Shown here piece after piece: positions 25,701-39,028 of a stretch of 64,000 nt of DNA. Made by a program: the position numbers and the translations under genes. The stretch covers positions 1-64,000 of the forward strand of contig NC_089186.1 of NCBI RefSeq assembly GCF_947507565.1, read 5' to 3'. Numbering within the stretch: the stretch's first letter is position 1; each line of letters starts with the position of its first letter. The notes under the pieces were generated by a model that had not been told where the DNA came from, ran no database searches, and saw nothing but the letters and a program-made list of their open reading frames with translations. Source of the DNA: Oscarella lobularis (taxonomy: Eukaryota; Porifera; Homoscleromorpha; Homosclerophorida; Oscarellidae).

Positions 25701-28700
25701 AAGATGAAGTTTAGGGCCTAAATTTTGATTCTAAGGACCTGAAGATAAAGTTGAGGGCCTAAACTCTGATTCTAAGGCCCTGAAGATAAAGTTGAGGGCC
25801 TAGACTTTGATTCTAAGGCCCTGAAGATATGGTTGAAGGCCTAAACTTTGATTCTAAGGCCCTGAAGAGAAATTTGAAGGCCCAAACTTTGATTCTAAGA
25901 GTCTGAAGTTAAAGTTCAGGGCCAAAACTCTGATTCTAAGGACCTGAAGATAAAGTTGAGGGCCTAGACTTTGATTCTAAGGACCTGAAGATAAAGTTGA
26001 TGGCCTAAACTTTGATTCTAAGAGCCTGAAGATAAAGTTGAGGGCCTAAACTTTTATTCTAAGGGCCTGAAGATAAAGTTGAGGGCCTAAACTTTGATTC
26101 TAAGGCCCTGAAGATAAAGTTGAACGCCTAAACTTTGATTCTAAGGGTCTGAAGTTAAAGTTCAGGGCCAAAACTATGATTCTAAGGACCTGAAGATAAA
26201 GTTGAGGGCCTAGACTTTGATTCTAAGGACCTGAAGATAAAGTTGATGGCCTAAACTTTGATTCTAAGAGCCTGAAGATAAAGTGGAGGGCCTAAACTTT
26301 TATTCTAAGGACCTGAAGATAAAGTTGATGGCCTAAAGTTTGATTCTAAGAGCCTGAAGATAAAGTTGAGGGCGTAAACTCCGATTCTAAGGACCTGAAG
26401 ATAAAGTTGAGAGACTAAACTTTGATTCTAAGGACCTGAAGATAAAGTTGAGCGCCTAAACTTTGATTCTAGGGACCTGAAGATGAAGTTGAGGGCCTAA
26501 ATTTTGATTCTAAGGACCTGAAGATAAAGTTGAGGGCCTAAACTCTGATTCTAAGGCACTGAAGATAAAGTTGAGGGCCTAGACTTTGATTCTAAGGCTC
26601 TGAAGATAAAGTTGAAGGCCTAAACTTTGATTCTAAGGGTCTGAAGTTAAAGTTCAGGGCCAAAACTCTGATTCTAAGGACCTGAAGATAAAGTTGAGGG
26701 CCTAGACTTTGATTCTAAGGACCTGAAGATAAAGTTGATGGCCTAAACTTTGATTCTAAGAGCCTGAAGATAAAGTTGAGGGCCTAAACTTTTATTCTAA
26801 GGGCCTGAAGATAAAGTTGATGGCCTAAACTTTGATTCTAAGAGCCTGAAGATAAAGTTGAGGGCCTAAACTCCGATTCTAAGGACCTGAAGATGAAGTT
26901 GAGAGACTAAACTTTGATTCTAAGGACCTGAAGATAAAGTTGAGGGCCTAAACTCTGATTCTAAGGCCCTGAAGATAAACTTGAGGGCCTAGACTTTGAT
27001 TCTAAGGACCTGAAGATAAAGTTGATGGCCTAAACTTTGATTCTAAGAGCCTGAAGATAAAGTTAAGGGCCTAAACTTTTATTCTAAGGGCCTGAAGATA
27101 AAGTTGATGGCCTAAACTTTGATTCTAAGAGCCTGAAGATAAAGTTGAGGGCCTAAACTCCGATTCTAAGGACCTGAAGATAAAGTTGAGAGACTAAACC
27201 TTGATTCTAAGGACCTGAAGATGAAGTTGAGGGCCTAAACTTTGATTCTAGGGACCTGAAGATGAAGTTGAGGGCCTAAATTTTGATTCTAAGGACCTGA
27301 AGATAAAGTTGAGGGCCTAAACTCTGATTCTAAGGCCCTGAAGATAAAGTTGAGGGCCTAGACTTTGATTCCAAGCCCTGAAGATAAAGTTGAGGGCCTA
27401 GACTTTGAATCTAAGGACCTGAAGATAAAGTTGAGGGCCTAAACTCTGATTCTAAGGCCCTGAAGATAAACTTGAGGGCCTAGACTTTGATTCTAAGGCC
27501 CTGAAGATAAAGTTGAAGGCCAAAACTTTGATTCTAAGGCCCTGAAGAGAAATTTGAAGGCCCAAACTTTGATTCTAAGGGTCTGAAGTCAAAGTTCAGA
27601 GGCAAAACTCTGATTCTAAGGACCTGAAGATAAAGTTGAGGGCCTAGACTTTGATTCTAAGGACCTGAAGATAAAGTTGATGGCCTAAACTTTGATTCTA
27701 AGAGCCTGAAGATAAAGTTGAGGGCCTAAACTTTGATTCTAGGGACCTGAAGATGAAGTTGAGGGCCTAAACTTTGATTCTAAGGACCTGAAGATAAAGT
27801 TGAGGGCCTAAACTCTGATTCTAAGGCCCTGAAGATAAAGTTGAGGGCCTAGACCTTGATTCTAAGGACCTGAAGATAAAGTTGAGGGCCTAAACTCTGA
27901 TTCTAAGGCCCTGAAGATAAAGTTGAGGGCCTAAATTTTGATTCTAAGGACCTGAAGATAAAGTTGAGGGCCTAAACTTTGATTCTAAGGCCCTGAAGAT
28001 AAAGTTGAACGCTTAAAATTTGATTCTAAGGACCTGAAGATAAAGTTGAGAGACTAAACTTTGATTCTAAGGACCTGAAGATGAAGTTGAGGGCCTAAAC
28101 TTTGATTCTAAGGACCTGAAGATAAAGTTGAGGGCCTAAACTCTGATTCTAAGGCCCTGAAAATAAAGTTGAGGGCCTAGACCTTGATTCTAAGGACCTG
28201 AAGATAAAGTTGAGGGCCTAAACTCTGATTCTAAGGCCCTGAAGATAAAGTTGAGGGCCTAAATTTTGATTCTAAGGACCTGAAGATAAAGTTGAGGGCC
28301 TAGAATTTGATTCTAAGGATCTGAAGATAAAGTCGAAGGCCTAAACTTTGATTCTAAGGCCCTGAAGAGAAATTTGAAGGCCCAAACTTTGATTCTAAGT
28401 GTCTGAAGTTAAAGTTCAGAGCCAAAACTCTGATTCTAAGGACCTGAAGATAAAGTTGAGGGCCTAGACTTTGATTCTAAGGACCTGAAGATAAAGTTGA
28501 TGGCCTAAACTTTGATTCTAAGAGCCTGAAGATAAAGTTGAGGGCCTAAACTTTTATTCTAAGGGCCTGAAGATAAAGTTGAGGGCCTAGACCTTGATTC
28601 TAAGGACCTGAAGATAAAGTTGAGGGCCTAAACTCTGATTCTAAGGCCCTGAAGATAAAGTTGAGGGCCTAAACTCTAATTCTAAGGCCCTGAAGATAAA

Positions 28701-31653
28701 GTTGAAGGCCCAAACATTGATTCTAAGGACCTGAAGATAAAGTTGAGAGACTAAACTTTGATTCTAAGGCCCTTAAGATAAAGTTGAACGCCTAAACTTT
28801 GATTCTAAGGGCCTGAAGATAAAGTTGAGGGCCTAAACTCCGATTCTAAGGACCTGAAGATAAAGTTGAGAGACTAAACTTTGATTCTAAGGACCTGAAG
28901 ATAAAGTTGAGGGCCTAAACTCCGATTCTAAGGACCTGAAGATAAAGTTGAGGGCCTAAACTTTGATTCTAGGGACCTGAAGATGAAGTTGAGGGCCTAA
29001 ATTTTGATTCTAAGGACCTGAAGATAAAGTTGAGGGCCTAAACTCTGATTCTAAGGCCCTGAAGATAAAGTTGAGGGCCTAGACTTTGATTCCAAGCCCT
29101 GAAGATAAAGTTGAGGGCCTAGACTTTGAATCTAAGGACCTGAAGATAAAGTTGAGGGCCTAAACTCTGATTCTAAGGCCCTGAAGATAAACTTGAGGGC
29201 CTAGACTTTGATTCTAAGGCCCTGAAGATAAAGTTGAAGGCCAAAACTTTGATTCTAAGGCCCTGAAGAGAAATTTGAAGGCCCAAACTTTTATTCTAAG
29301 GGTCTGAAGTCAAAGTTCAGAGGCAAAACTCTGATTCTAAGGACCTGAAGATAAAGTTGAGGGCCTAGACTTTGATTCTAAGGACCTGAAGATAAAGTTG
29401 ATGGCCTAAACTTTGATTCTAAGAGCCTGAAGATAAAGTTGAGGGCCTAAACTTTGATTCTAGGGACCTGAAGATGAAGTTGAGGGCCTAAACTTTGATT
29501 CTAAGGACCTGAAGATAAAGTTGAGGGCCTAAACTCTGATTCTAAGGCCCTGAAGATAAAGTTGAGGGCCTAGACCTTGATTCTAAGGACCTGAAGATAA
29601 AGTTGAGGGCCTAAACTCTGATTCTAAGGCCCTGAAGATAAAGTTGAGGGCCTAAATTTTGATTCTAAGGACCTGAAGATAAAGTTGAGGGCCTAAACTT
29701 TGATTCTAAGGCCCTGAAGATAAAGTTGAACGCCTAAAATTTGATTCTAAGGACCTGAAGATAAAGTTCAGAGACTAAACTTTGATTCTAAGGACCTGAA
29801 GATGAAGTTGAGGGCCTAAACTTTGATTCTAAGGACCTGAAGATAAAGTTGAGGGCCTAAACTCTGATTCTAAGGCCCTGAAGATAAAGTTGAGGGCCTA
29901 GACCTTGATTCTAAAGACCTGAAGATAAAGTTGAGGGCCTAAACTCTGATTCTAAGGCCCTGAAGATAAAGTTGAGGGCCTAAATTTTGATTCTAAGGAC
30001 CTGAAGATAAAGTTGAGGGCCTAGAATTTGATTCTAAGGATCTGAAGATAAAGTCGAAGGCCTAAACTTTGATTCTAAGGCCCTGAAGAGAAATTTGAAG
30101 GCCCAAACTTTGATTCTAAGTGTCTGAAGTTAAAGTTCAGAGCCAAAACTCTGATTCTAAGGACCTGAAGATAAAGTTGAGGGCCTAGACTTTGATTCTA
30201 AGGACCTGAAGATAAAGTTGATGGCCTAAACTTTGATTCTAAGAGCCTGAAGATAAAGTTGAGGGCCTAAACTTTTATTCTAAGGGCCTGAAGATAAAGT
30301 TGAGGGCCTAGACCTTGATTCTAAGGACCTGAAGATAAAGTTGAGGGCCTAAACTCTGATTCTAAGGCCCTGAAGATAAAGTTGAGGGCCTAAACTCTAA
30401 TTCTAAGGCCCTGAAGATAAAGTTGAAGGCCCAAACATTGATTCTAAGGACCTGAAGATAAAGTTGAGGGCCTAAACTTTGATTCTAAGGACCTGAAGAT
30501 AAAGTTGAGAGACTAAACTTTGATTCTAAGGCCCTTAAGATAAAGTTGAACGCCTAAACTTTGATTCTAAGGGCCTGAAGATAAAGTTGAGGGCCTAAAC
30601 TCCGATTCTAAGGACCTGAAGATAAAGTTGAGAGACTAAACTTTGATTCTAAGGACCTGAAGATAAAGTTGAGGGCCTAAACTCCGATTCTAAGGACCTC
30701 AAGATAAAGTTGAGAGACTAAACTTTGATTCTAAGGACCTGAAGATAAAGTTGAGGGCCTAAACTCCGATTCTAAGGACCTGAAGATAAAGTTGAGAGAC
30801 TAAACTTTTATTCTAAGGGCCTGAAGATAAAGTTGAGGGCCTAGACTTTGATTCTAAGGGCCTGAAGATAAAGTTGAGGGCCTAAACTCTGATTCTAAGG
30901 CCCTGAAGATAAACTTGAGGGACGAGACTTTGATTCTAAGGCCCTGAAGATAAAGTTGAAGGCCAAAACTTTGATTCTAAGGCGATGAAGAGAAATTTGA
31001 ACGCCCAAACTTTGATTCTAAGGGTCTGAAGTTAAAGTTCAGAGCCAAAACTCTGATTCTAAGGACCTGAAGATAAAGTTGAGGGCCTAGACTTTGATTC
31101 TAAGGACCTGAAGATAAAGTTGATGGCCTAAACTTTTATTCTAAGGGCCTGAAGATAAAGTTGAGGGCCTAGACTTTGATTCTAAGGGCCTGAAGATAAA
31201 GTTGAGGGCCTAAACTCTGATTCTAAGGACCTGAAGATAAAGTTGAGGGCCTAAACTTTGATTCTAGGGACCTGAAGATAAAGTTGAGGGCCTAAACTTT
31301 GATTCCAAGGACCTGAAGATAAGATGAGGGCCTAAAAATTAATTCTAAGGCCCTGAAGATAAAGTTGAGGGCATAAACTTCGATTCTAAGTCCCTGAAGA
31401 TAAAGATGAGGGCCTAAACTTTGATTCTAAGGCCCTGAAGATAAAGTTGAGGGCATAAACTTCGATTTTAAGGTTCTGAAGATAAAGATGAGGGCCTAAA
31501 CTTTGATTCTAAGGTCCTAAAGATAAAGTTAAGGGCTTAAACTTTGATTCTAAGGAGCTAAAGATAAAGTTGGGGGCCTAAACTCTGTTTCTAAGGCCCT
31601 GAAGATAAAGTTGAGGGCCTAAACTTCGATTCTAAGGCATTGAAGATAAAGTT
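22734..31653. repeat. 41-bp repeat, block 4 (8.9 kb)
   Basis: About 215 units. Contains a tandem segmental duplication of 1,721 bp: ccaagccctg at 27371 and 29092, and tagaatttgattctaagg at 28301 and 30022. No gene. Confidence 0.97.
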
Positions 31654-34209
31654 GAGGGCCCAACGGGTCTCTCCTGTAATAAATTACAGCGAAATTACAG
31701 GGGCTAGCCAACGGGTCTCTCCTGTAATAAACTACAGCGAAATTACAGGGGGTTAGCAAACGGGTCTCTCCTGTAATAAACTACAGCGAAATTACAGGAG
31801 GCTAGCCAAGGGTCTCTCCTGTAATAAACTACAGCGAAATTACAGGGGCTAGCCAACGGGTCTCTCCTGTAATAAATTACAGCGAATTTACAGGGGGTTA
31901 GTAAACGGATCTCTCCTGTAATAAATTACAGCGAAATTACAGGGGGTTAGCAAACGGGTCTCTCCTGTAATAAATTACAGCGAAATTACTGGGGCTAGCC
32001 AAAGGGTCTCTCCTGTAATAAATTACAGCGAATTTACAGGGGGTTAGTAAACGGGTATCTCCTGTAATAAATTACAGCGAATTTACCGCGGGTTAGCCAA
32101 CGGGTATCTCCTGTAATAAATTACAGCGAATTTACAGGGGGTTAGCCAACGGGTCTCTCCTGTAATAAATTACAGCGAATTAACAGGGGGTTAGCCAACG
32201 GGTCTCTCCTGTAATAAATTACAGCGAAATTACAGGGGGTTAGCCAACGGGTCTCTCCTGTAATAAACTACAGCGAAATTACAGGGGGTTAGCCAACGGG
32301 TATCTCCTGTAATAAATTACAGCGAATTAACAGGGGGTTAGCCAACGGGTATCTCCTGTAATAAATTACAGCGAAATTACAGGGGGTTAGCCAACGGGTC
32401 TCTCCTGTAATAAATTACAGCGAATTAACAGGGGGTTAGCCAACGGGTCTCTCCTGTAATAAATTACAGCGAAATTACAGGGGGTTAGCCAACGGGTCTC
32501 TCCTGTAATAAACTACAGCGAAATTACAGGGGCTAGCCAACGGGTCTCTCCTGTAATAAATTACAGCGAATTTACAGGGGGTTAGTAAACGGATCTCTCC
32601 TGTAATAAATTACAGCGAAATTACAGGGGGTTAGCAAACGGGTCTCTCCTGTAATAAATTACAGCGAAATTACTGGGGCTAGCCAAAGGGTCTCTCCTGT
32701 AATAAATTACAGCGAATTTACAGGGGGTTAGTAAACGGGTATCTCCTGTAATAAATTACAGCGAATTTACCGCGGGTTAGCCAACGGGTATCTCCTGTAA
32801 TAAATTACAGCGAATTTACAGGGGGTTAGCCAACGGGTCTCTCCTGTAATAAATTACAGCAAAATTACAGGAGGTTAGCCAACGGGTCTCTCCTGTAATA
32901 AATTACAGCGAAATTACAGGGGGGTAGCAAACAAGTCTCTTCTGTAATAAATTACAGCGAAATTACAGGGGGTTAGCCAACGGGTCTTTCCTGTAATAAA
33001 TTACAGCGAAATTACAGGGGCTAGCCAACGGGTCTCTCCTGCAATAAATTACAGCGAAGTTACAGGGGGCTAGCCAACGGGTCTCTCATGTAATAAATTA
33101 CAGCGAATTTACAGGAGCTAGCCAACGGGTCTCTATTGTAATAAATTACAGCAAAATTACAGGAGGTTAGCCAACGGGTCTCTCCTGTAATAAATTACAG
33201 CGAAATTACAGGGGGCTAGCCAACGGGTCTTTCCTGTAATAAATTACAGCGAAATTACAGGGGGTTAGCAAACAAGTCTCTCCTGTAATAAATTACAGCG
33301 AAATTACAGGGGCTAGCCAACGGGTCTCTCCTGCAATAAATTACAGCGAAGTTACAGGGGGCTAGCCAACGGGTCTCTCATGTAATAAATTACAGCGAAT
33401 TTACAGGGGGTTAGCCAACGGGTCTCTCCTGTAATAAATTACAGCGAAATTACAGGGGGTTAGCAAACGGGTATCTCCTGTAATAAATTACAGCGAATTT
33501 ACAGGGCGCTAGCCAACGGGTCTCTCCTGTAATAAACTACAGCGAAATTAAAGGGGGTTAGCCAACGGGTCTCTCCTGTAATAAATTACAGCGAAATTAC
33601 AGAGGCTAGCTAACGGGTATCTCCTGTAATAAATTACAGCGAATTTATAGGGGCTAGCCAATGGGTCTCTCCTGTAATAAACTACAGCGAAATTACAGGG
33701 GGTTAGTCAACGGGTCTCTCCTGGAATAAATTACAGCCAACTTACAGGGGGCTAGCCAACGGGTCTCTCCTGTAAAAAGTTACAGCCAAATTACAGGGGG
33801 CTAGCCAACGGGTCTCTCCTGGAATAAATTACAGCGAAATTACAGGGGCTAGACAACGGGTCTATCCTAATAATAAATTACAGCGAAATTACAGGGGGTT
33901 AGCCAACGGGTCTCTCCTGTAATAAATTACAGCAAAATTACAGGGGGTTAGCCAACGGGTCTCTCCTGTAATAAATTACAGCGAAATTACAGGGGCTAGC
34001 TAACGGGTCTCTACTGTAACAAATTACAGCGAAATTACAGGGGGTTAGCCAACGGGTATCTCCTGTAATAAATTACAGCGAAATTATAGGGGGTTAGCCA
34101 ACTGGTCTCTCCTGTAATAAATTACAGCGAAATTACAGGGGCTAGACAACGGGTCTCTCCTGTAATAAATTACAGCGAAATTACAGGGGGTTAGACAACG
34201 GGTCTCTCC
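31654..34209. repeat. 48/49-bp repeat, block 5
   Basis: About 52 units. The rare variant tttaccgcgggttagcc occurs twice about 684 bp apart (near 32085 and 32769), so this block also grew by segmental duplication. Confidence 0.97.
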
Positions 34210-34392
34210 TAATAATTCGAATTTGAAGGCGAATTTGAATTCGAAGGCGAATTCGAGTTTGAATTCGAAGGCGAATGCGAATGCGAATTCGAAGGCAAAT
34301 TCGAATTCGAAATCGAATGCAAATGCGAATTCAAAGGCGAATGCGAATTCAAAGGCGAATGCGAAGGCGAAGGCGAATGCGAATTCATTGAG
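34210..34392. repeat. GAANNC hexamer repeat
   Basis: gaattc, gaaggc, gaatgc and gaattt hexamers in tandem; open in several frames. Confidence 0.9.
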
Positions 34393-34610
34393 AATTCATG
34401 CAGCATTTATTCAGAATAAATGCAGCATTTATTCAGAATAAATGCAGCAAATATTCAGAATAAATGCAGAATTATTCAGAATAAATGCAGCATTATTCAG
34501 AATAAATGCAGCATTTTTTCAGAATAATTGCAGCATTTATTCTGAATAAATGCAGCATTGATTCAGAATAAATTCAGAATTATTCAGAATAAATGCGGCA
34601 TTTATTCAGA
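34393..34610. repeat. GAATAAATGCAGCATTTATTC palindromic array
   Basis: About nine units. The best form has arms GAATAAATGC and GCATTTATTC around one A. Related to 6691-6770. Confidence 0.9.
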
Positions 34611-34955
34611 ATAACGCCACGGAATGCAGCTAAACGCTTCGTAGCGTTCCGAACACATGATTCTGCGTCGAAACGAAACGATTCCAGAGCATTTCGCAGT
34701 GCGCGTCGCACCTTGGCCACACGACGCCTCGATTTCGATCGTTTCGCGCCATTGCGAAAGGTCGAACGGGTTCTAAACTACTCAAAACTCACCTCTTTCA
34801 CTCTTTTGACGTCGCTCAAGCTTCGAATCCCTCGTTTTGAGCCATTTTCCATTCATTCGTAACAAACGAGTCAAGCGCGCTAACGTACGCACGTGACTAT
34901 GGTGGATTATAGATGTGACGTCAAAACAAGTATTGAAAACAAAGATTTCACACTG
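34611..34955. repeat. Subtelomeric element, copy D (5'-truncated)
   Basis: The last 340 bp of the element, closely matching copy A from cgccacggaatg (near 2248) to aaagatttca. The adjoining 20-bp array starts about 35 bp after the CRE-like palindrome. Confidence 0.85.
34890..34923. promoter_or_regulatory. CACGTGAC-N17-GTGACGTCA module, copy D
   Basis: cacgtgac 34890-34897 and gtgacgtca 34915-34923. Spacing is identical to copies A-C even though the intervening 17 bp differ between subfamilies. Confidence 0.5.
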
Positions 34956-37405
34956 CATTCAATTGAGAGAGTGTGCATTCAAATGAAAGCCTGTGCATCC
35001 AAATGAAAGCCTGTGCATTCAAATGAAAGCCTGTGCATTCAAATGAAAGCCTGTGCAATCAAATGAAAGCCTGTGCATTCAAATGAAAGCCTGTGCATTC
35101 AAATGAAAGCTTGTGTATTCAAATGAAAACCTGTGCATTCAAATGAAAGCCTGAGCATTCAAATGAAAGCCTGTGCATTCAAATGAAAGCCTGTGCATTC
35201 AAATGAAAGCCTGTGCATTCAAATGAAAGCCTGTGCATTCAAATGAAAGCCTGTGCAATCAAATGAAAGCCTGTGCATTCAAATGAAAGCCTGTGCATTC
35301 AAATGAAAACCTGAGCATTCAAATGAAAGCCTGTGCATTAAAATGAAAGCCTGTGCATTCAAAAGAAAGCCTGTGCATTCAAATGAGAGCCTGTGCACTT
35401 ACTTGAGGCCCTGTGGATTCAAATGAAAACATGTGCATTCAAATAAAAGACTGTGCATTCAAATGAAAGCATGTGCATTCAAATGAAAGCTTGTGTATTC
35501 AAATGAAAGCCTGTGCATTCAAATGAAAGCCTGAGCATTCAAATGAAAGCCTGTGCATTCAAATGAAAGCCTGTGCATTCAAATGAAAGCCTGTGCATTC
35601 AAATGAAAGCCTGTGCATTCAATTGAGAGCCTGTGCACTTACTTAAGGCCATGTGGATTCAAATGAAAACATGTGCATTCAAATAAAAGCCTGTGCATTC
35701 AAATGAAAGCATGTGCATTCAAATAAAAGCTTGTGTATTCAAATGAAAGCCTGTGCATTCAAATGAAAGCCTGTGCATTCAAATGAAAGCCTGTGCATTC
35801 AAATGTAAGCATGTGCATTCAAAAGAAAGCATGTGCATTCAAATGAAAGCGTCTGAATTCAATTGAGAGCCTGTGCACTCACTTGAGACCCTGTGCATTC
35901 AAATGAAAGCCTGTGCATTCAAATGAAAGCCTGTGCATTCAAATGAAAGCCTGTGCATTCAAATGAAAGCCTGTGAATTCAAATGAAAGCCTGTGCATTC
36001 AAATGTAAGCCTGTGCATTCAAATGAAAGCCTGTGCATTCAAATGAAAGCGTCTGAATTCAATTGAGAGCCTGTGCACTCACTTGAGACCCTGTGCATTC
36101 AAATGTAAGAATGTGCATTCCAATGAAAGCCCGTGCATTCAAATGAAAGCCTATGCATTCAAATGAAAGCCTGTGCATTCAAATGAAAGCATGTGCATTC
36201 AAATAAAAGCATGTGCATTCATATGAAAGGTTGTGCATTCAAATGAAAGCATGTGCAGTCAAATGAAAGCCTGTGCATTCAAATGAAAGCCTGTGCATTC
36301 AAATGATAGCTTGTGTATTCAAATGAAAGCTTGTGCAATCAAATGTAAGCCTGTGCATTCAAATGAAAGCATTCTTATTCAAATGTAAGCCTGTGCGTTC
36401 AAATGAAAGCCTGTGTATTCAAATGAAAGCCTGTGCATTCAAATGAAAGCATGTGCATTCAAATGAAAGCCTGTGCATTCAAATGAAAGAGTGTGCATTC
36501 AATTGAAAGCATGTGCATTAAAATGAAAGCCTGTACATTCAAATGAAAGCATGTACATTCAAATGAAAGCTTGTTTATTCAAATGAAAGCCAGTGCATTC
36601 AAATGAAAGTCTGTGCTTTCAAATGAAAGCCTTTACATTCAAATGAAAGCTTGTGCATTCAAATGAAAGCCTGTGCATTCAATTGAAAGCCTGTGCAGTT
36701 ACTTGAGGCCCTGTGGATTCAAATGAAAACATGTGCATTCAAATGAAAGCCTGTGCATTCAAATGAAAGCTTGTGTATTCAAATGAAAGCCTGTGCATTC
36801 AAATGAAAGCCTGTGCATTCAAATGAAAGCCTGTGCATTCAAATGAAAGCATGCGCATTCAAATGAAAGCATGTGCATTCAAATGAAAGCCTGTGCATTC
36901 AATTGAAAGCATGTGCATTCAAATGAAAGCCTGTGCATTCAAATGAAAGCCTGTGCATTCAAATGAAAGCATGTGCATTTAAATGAAAGCCTGTGCATTC
37001 AAACGAAAGCCTGTGCATTCAAATAAAAGCATGTGCATTCAAATGAAAGCCTGTTTAATCAAATGAAAGCCTGTGCATTCAAATGAAAGCATGTGCATTC
37101 AAATAAAAGCTTGTGTATTCAAATGAAAGCCTGTGCATTCAAATGAAAGCCTGTGCATTCAAATGAAAGCATGTGCATTCAAATGAAAGCCAGTGCATTC
37201 AAATGAAAGCTTGTGCATTCAAATGAAAGCATGTGCATTCAAATGAAAGCCTGTGCATTCAAATAAAAGCCTGTGAATTCAAATGAAAGCCTGTGCTTTC
37301 AAATGAAAGCCTGTGCATTCAATTGAAAGACTGTGCATTCAATAGAGAGCGTGTGCATTCAAATGAAAGCCTGTGCATTCAATTGAAAGCCTGTGCATTC
37401 AAATG
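34956..37405. repeat. 20-bp ATTCAAATGAAAGCCTGTGC array
   Basis: About 122 copies at an almost invariant 20-bp period. Variants aattgagagcctgtgcactt and acttgaggccctgtggattc recur as a block (35384, 35624, 36684), showing higher-order duplication. Confidence 0.97.
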
Positions 37406-39028
37406 AAAGCCTACGAAGTGCGTGCTCATGCTACACGCTCTACGTTATATAAGAAACGAAGGGCAAGCTCATGCTACACGCTCTACCTTATAGAAGAAAC
37501 GAAGGGCCTGCTCATGCTACACGCTCTACATTATATAAGAAACGAAGGGCCTGCTCATGCTACACGCTCTACGTTATATAAGAAACGAAGGACCTGCTCA
37601 TGCTACACGCTCTACCTTATAGAAGAAACGAAGGGCAAGCCTATGCTACACGCTCTACCTTACATAAGAAACGAAGGGCAAGTACATGCTACACGCTCTA
37701 CCTTATATAAGAAAGGAAGGGCCTGCTCATGCTACACGCTCTACCTTATATAATAAACGAAGGGCAAGCTCATGCTACACGCTCTACCTTATATAAGAAA
37801 CGAAGGGCCTGCTCATGCTACACGCTCTACCATATATAAGAAACGAAGGGCCTGCTCATGCTACACGCTCTACTTTATAGAAGAAACGAAGGGCAAGCCC
37901 ATGCTACACGCTCTACCTTATAGAAGAAACGAAGAGCAAGCTCATGCTACACGCTTTACCTCATTTAAGAAACAAAGGACAAGCCAATGCTACACGCTCT
38001 ACCTTATATAAGAAAGGAAGGGCAAGCTCATGCTACACGCTCTACCTTATATAAGAAACGAAGGGCGTGCTCATGCTTCACGCTCTACCTTATAGAAGAA
38101 ACGAAGGGCAAGCCTATGATGCTACACGCTCTACCTTATATAAGAAACGAAGGGCAAGTAGATGCTACACGCTCTACCTTATATAAGAAAGGAAGGGCCT
38201 TCTCATGCTACACGCTCTACCTTATATAATAAACGAAGGGCAAGCTCATGCTACACGCTCTACCTTATATAAGAAACGAAGGTCAAGCTCATGCTACACG
38301 CTCTACCTTATATAAGAAACGAAGGGCCTGCTCATGCTACACGCTCTACCATATATAAGAAACGAAGGGCCTGCTCATGCTACACGTTCTACCTTATATA
38401 AGAAACGAAGGGCAAGCTCATGCTACACGCTCTACCTTATATAAGAAACGAAGGGCCTGCTCATGCTACACGCTCTACCATATATAAGAAACGAAGGGCC
38501 TGCTCATGCTACACGTTCTACCTTATATAAGAAACGAAGGGCAAGCTCATGCTACACGCTCTACCTTATATAAGAAAAGAAGGGCCTGCTCATGCTACCC
38601 GCTCTACCTTATAGAAGAAAGGAAGGGCCTGCTCAAGCTACACGCTCTACCTTATAGAAGAAACGAAGGGCAAGCTCATGCTACACGCCCTACCTTATAT
38701 AAGAAACGAAGGGCGTGCTCATGCTACACGATCTACCTTATATAAGAAACGAAGGGCGTGCTCATGCTACACGCTCTACATTATATAAGAAAGGAAGGGC
38801 CTGCTCATGCTACTCGCTCTACCTTATAGAAGAAACGAAGAGCAAGCTCATGCTACACGCTTTACCTTATATAAGAAAGGAAGGGCCTGCTCATGCTACA
38901 CGCTCTACCTTATAGAAGAAACGAAGAGCAAGCTCATGCTACACGCTTTACCTTATTTAAGAAACGAAGGGCAAGCTAATGCTACACGCTCTTCCTTATA
39001 TAAGAAAGGAAGGGAAGCTCATGCTACA
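37406..39028. repeat. 43-bp repeat with CTTATATAAG
   Basis: About 38 copies of a 43-bp unit: gctcatgctacacgctctac, then cttatataagaaacgaaggg, then cct or caa. CTTATATAAG is a perfect 10-bp palindrome and TATA-like. Reading frames repeat every three units, giving leucine/tyrosine-rich pseudo-proteins. Confidence 0.97.
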
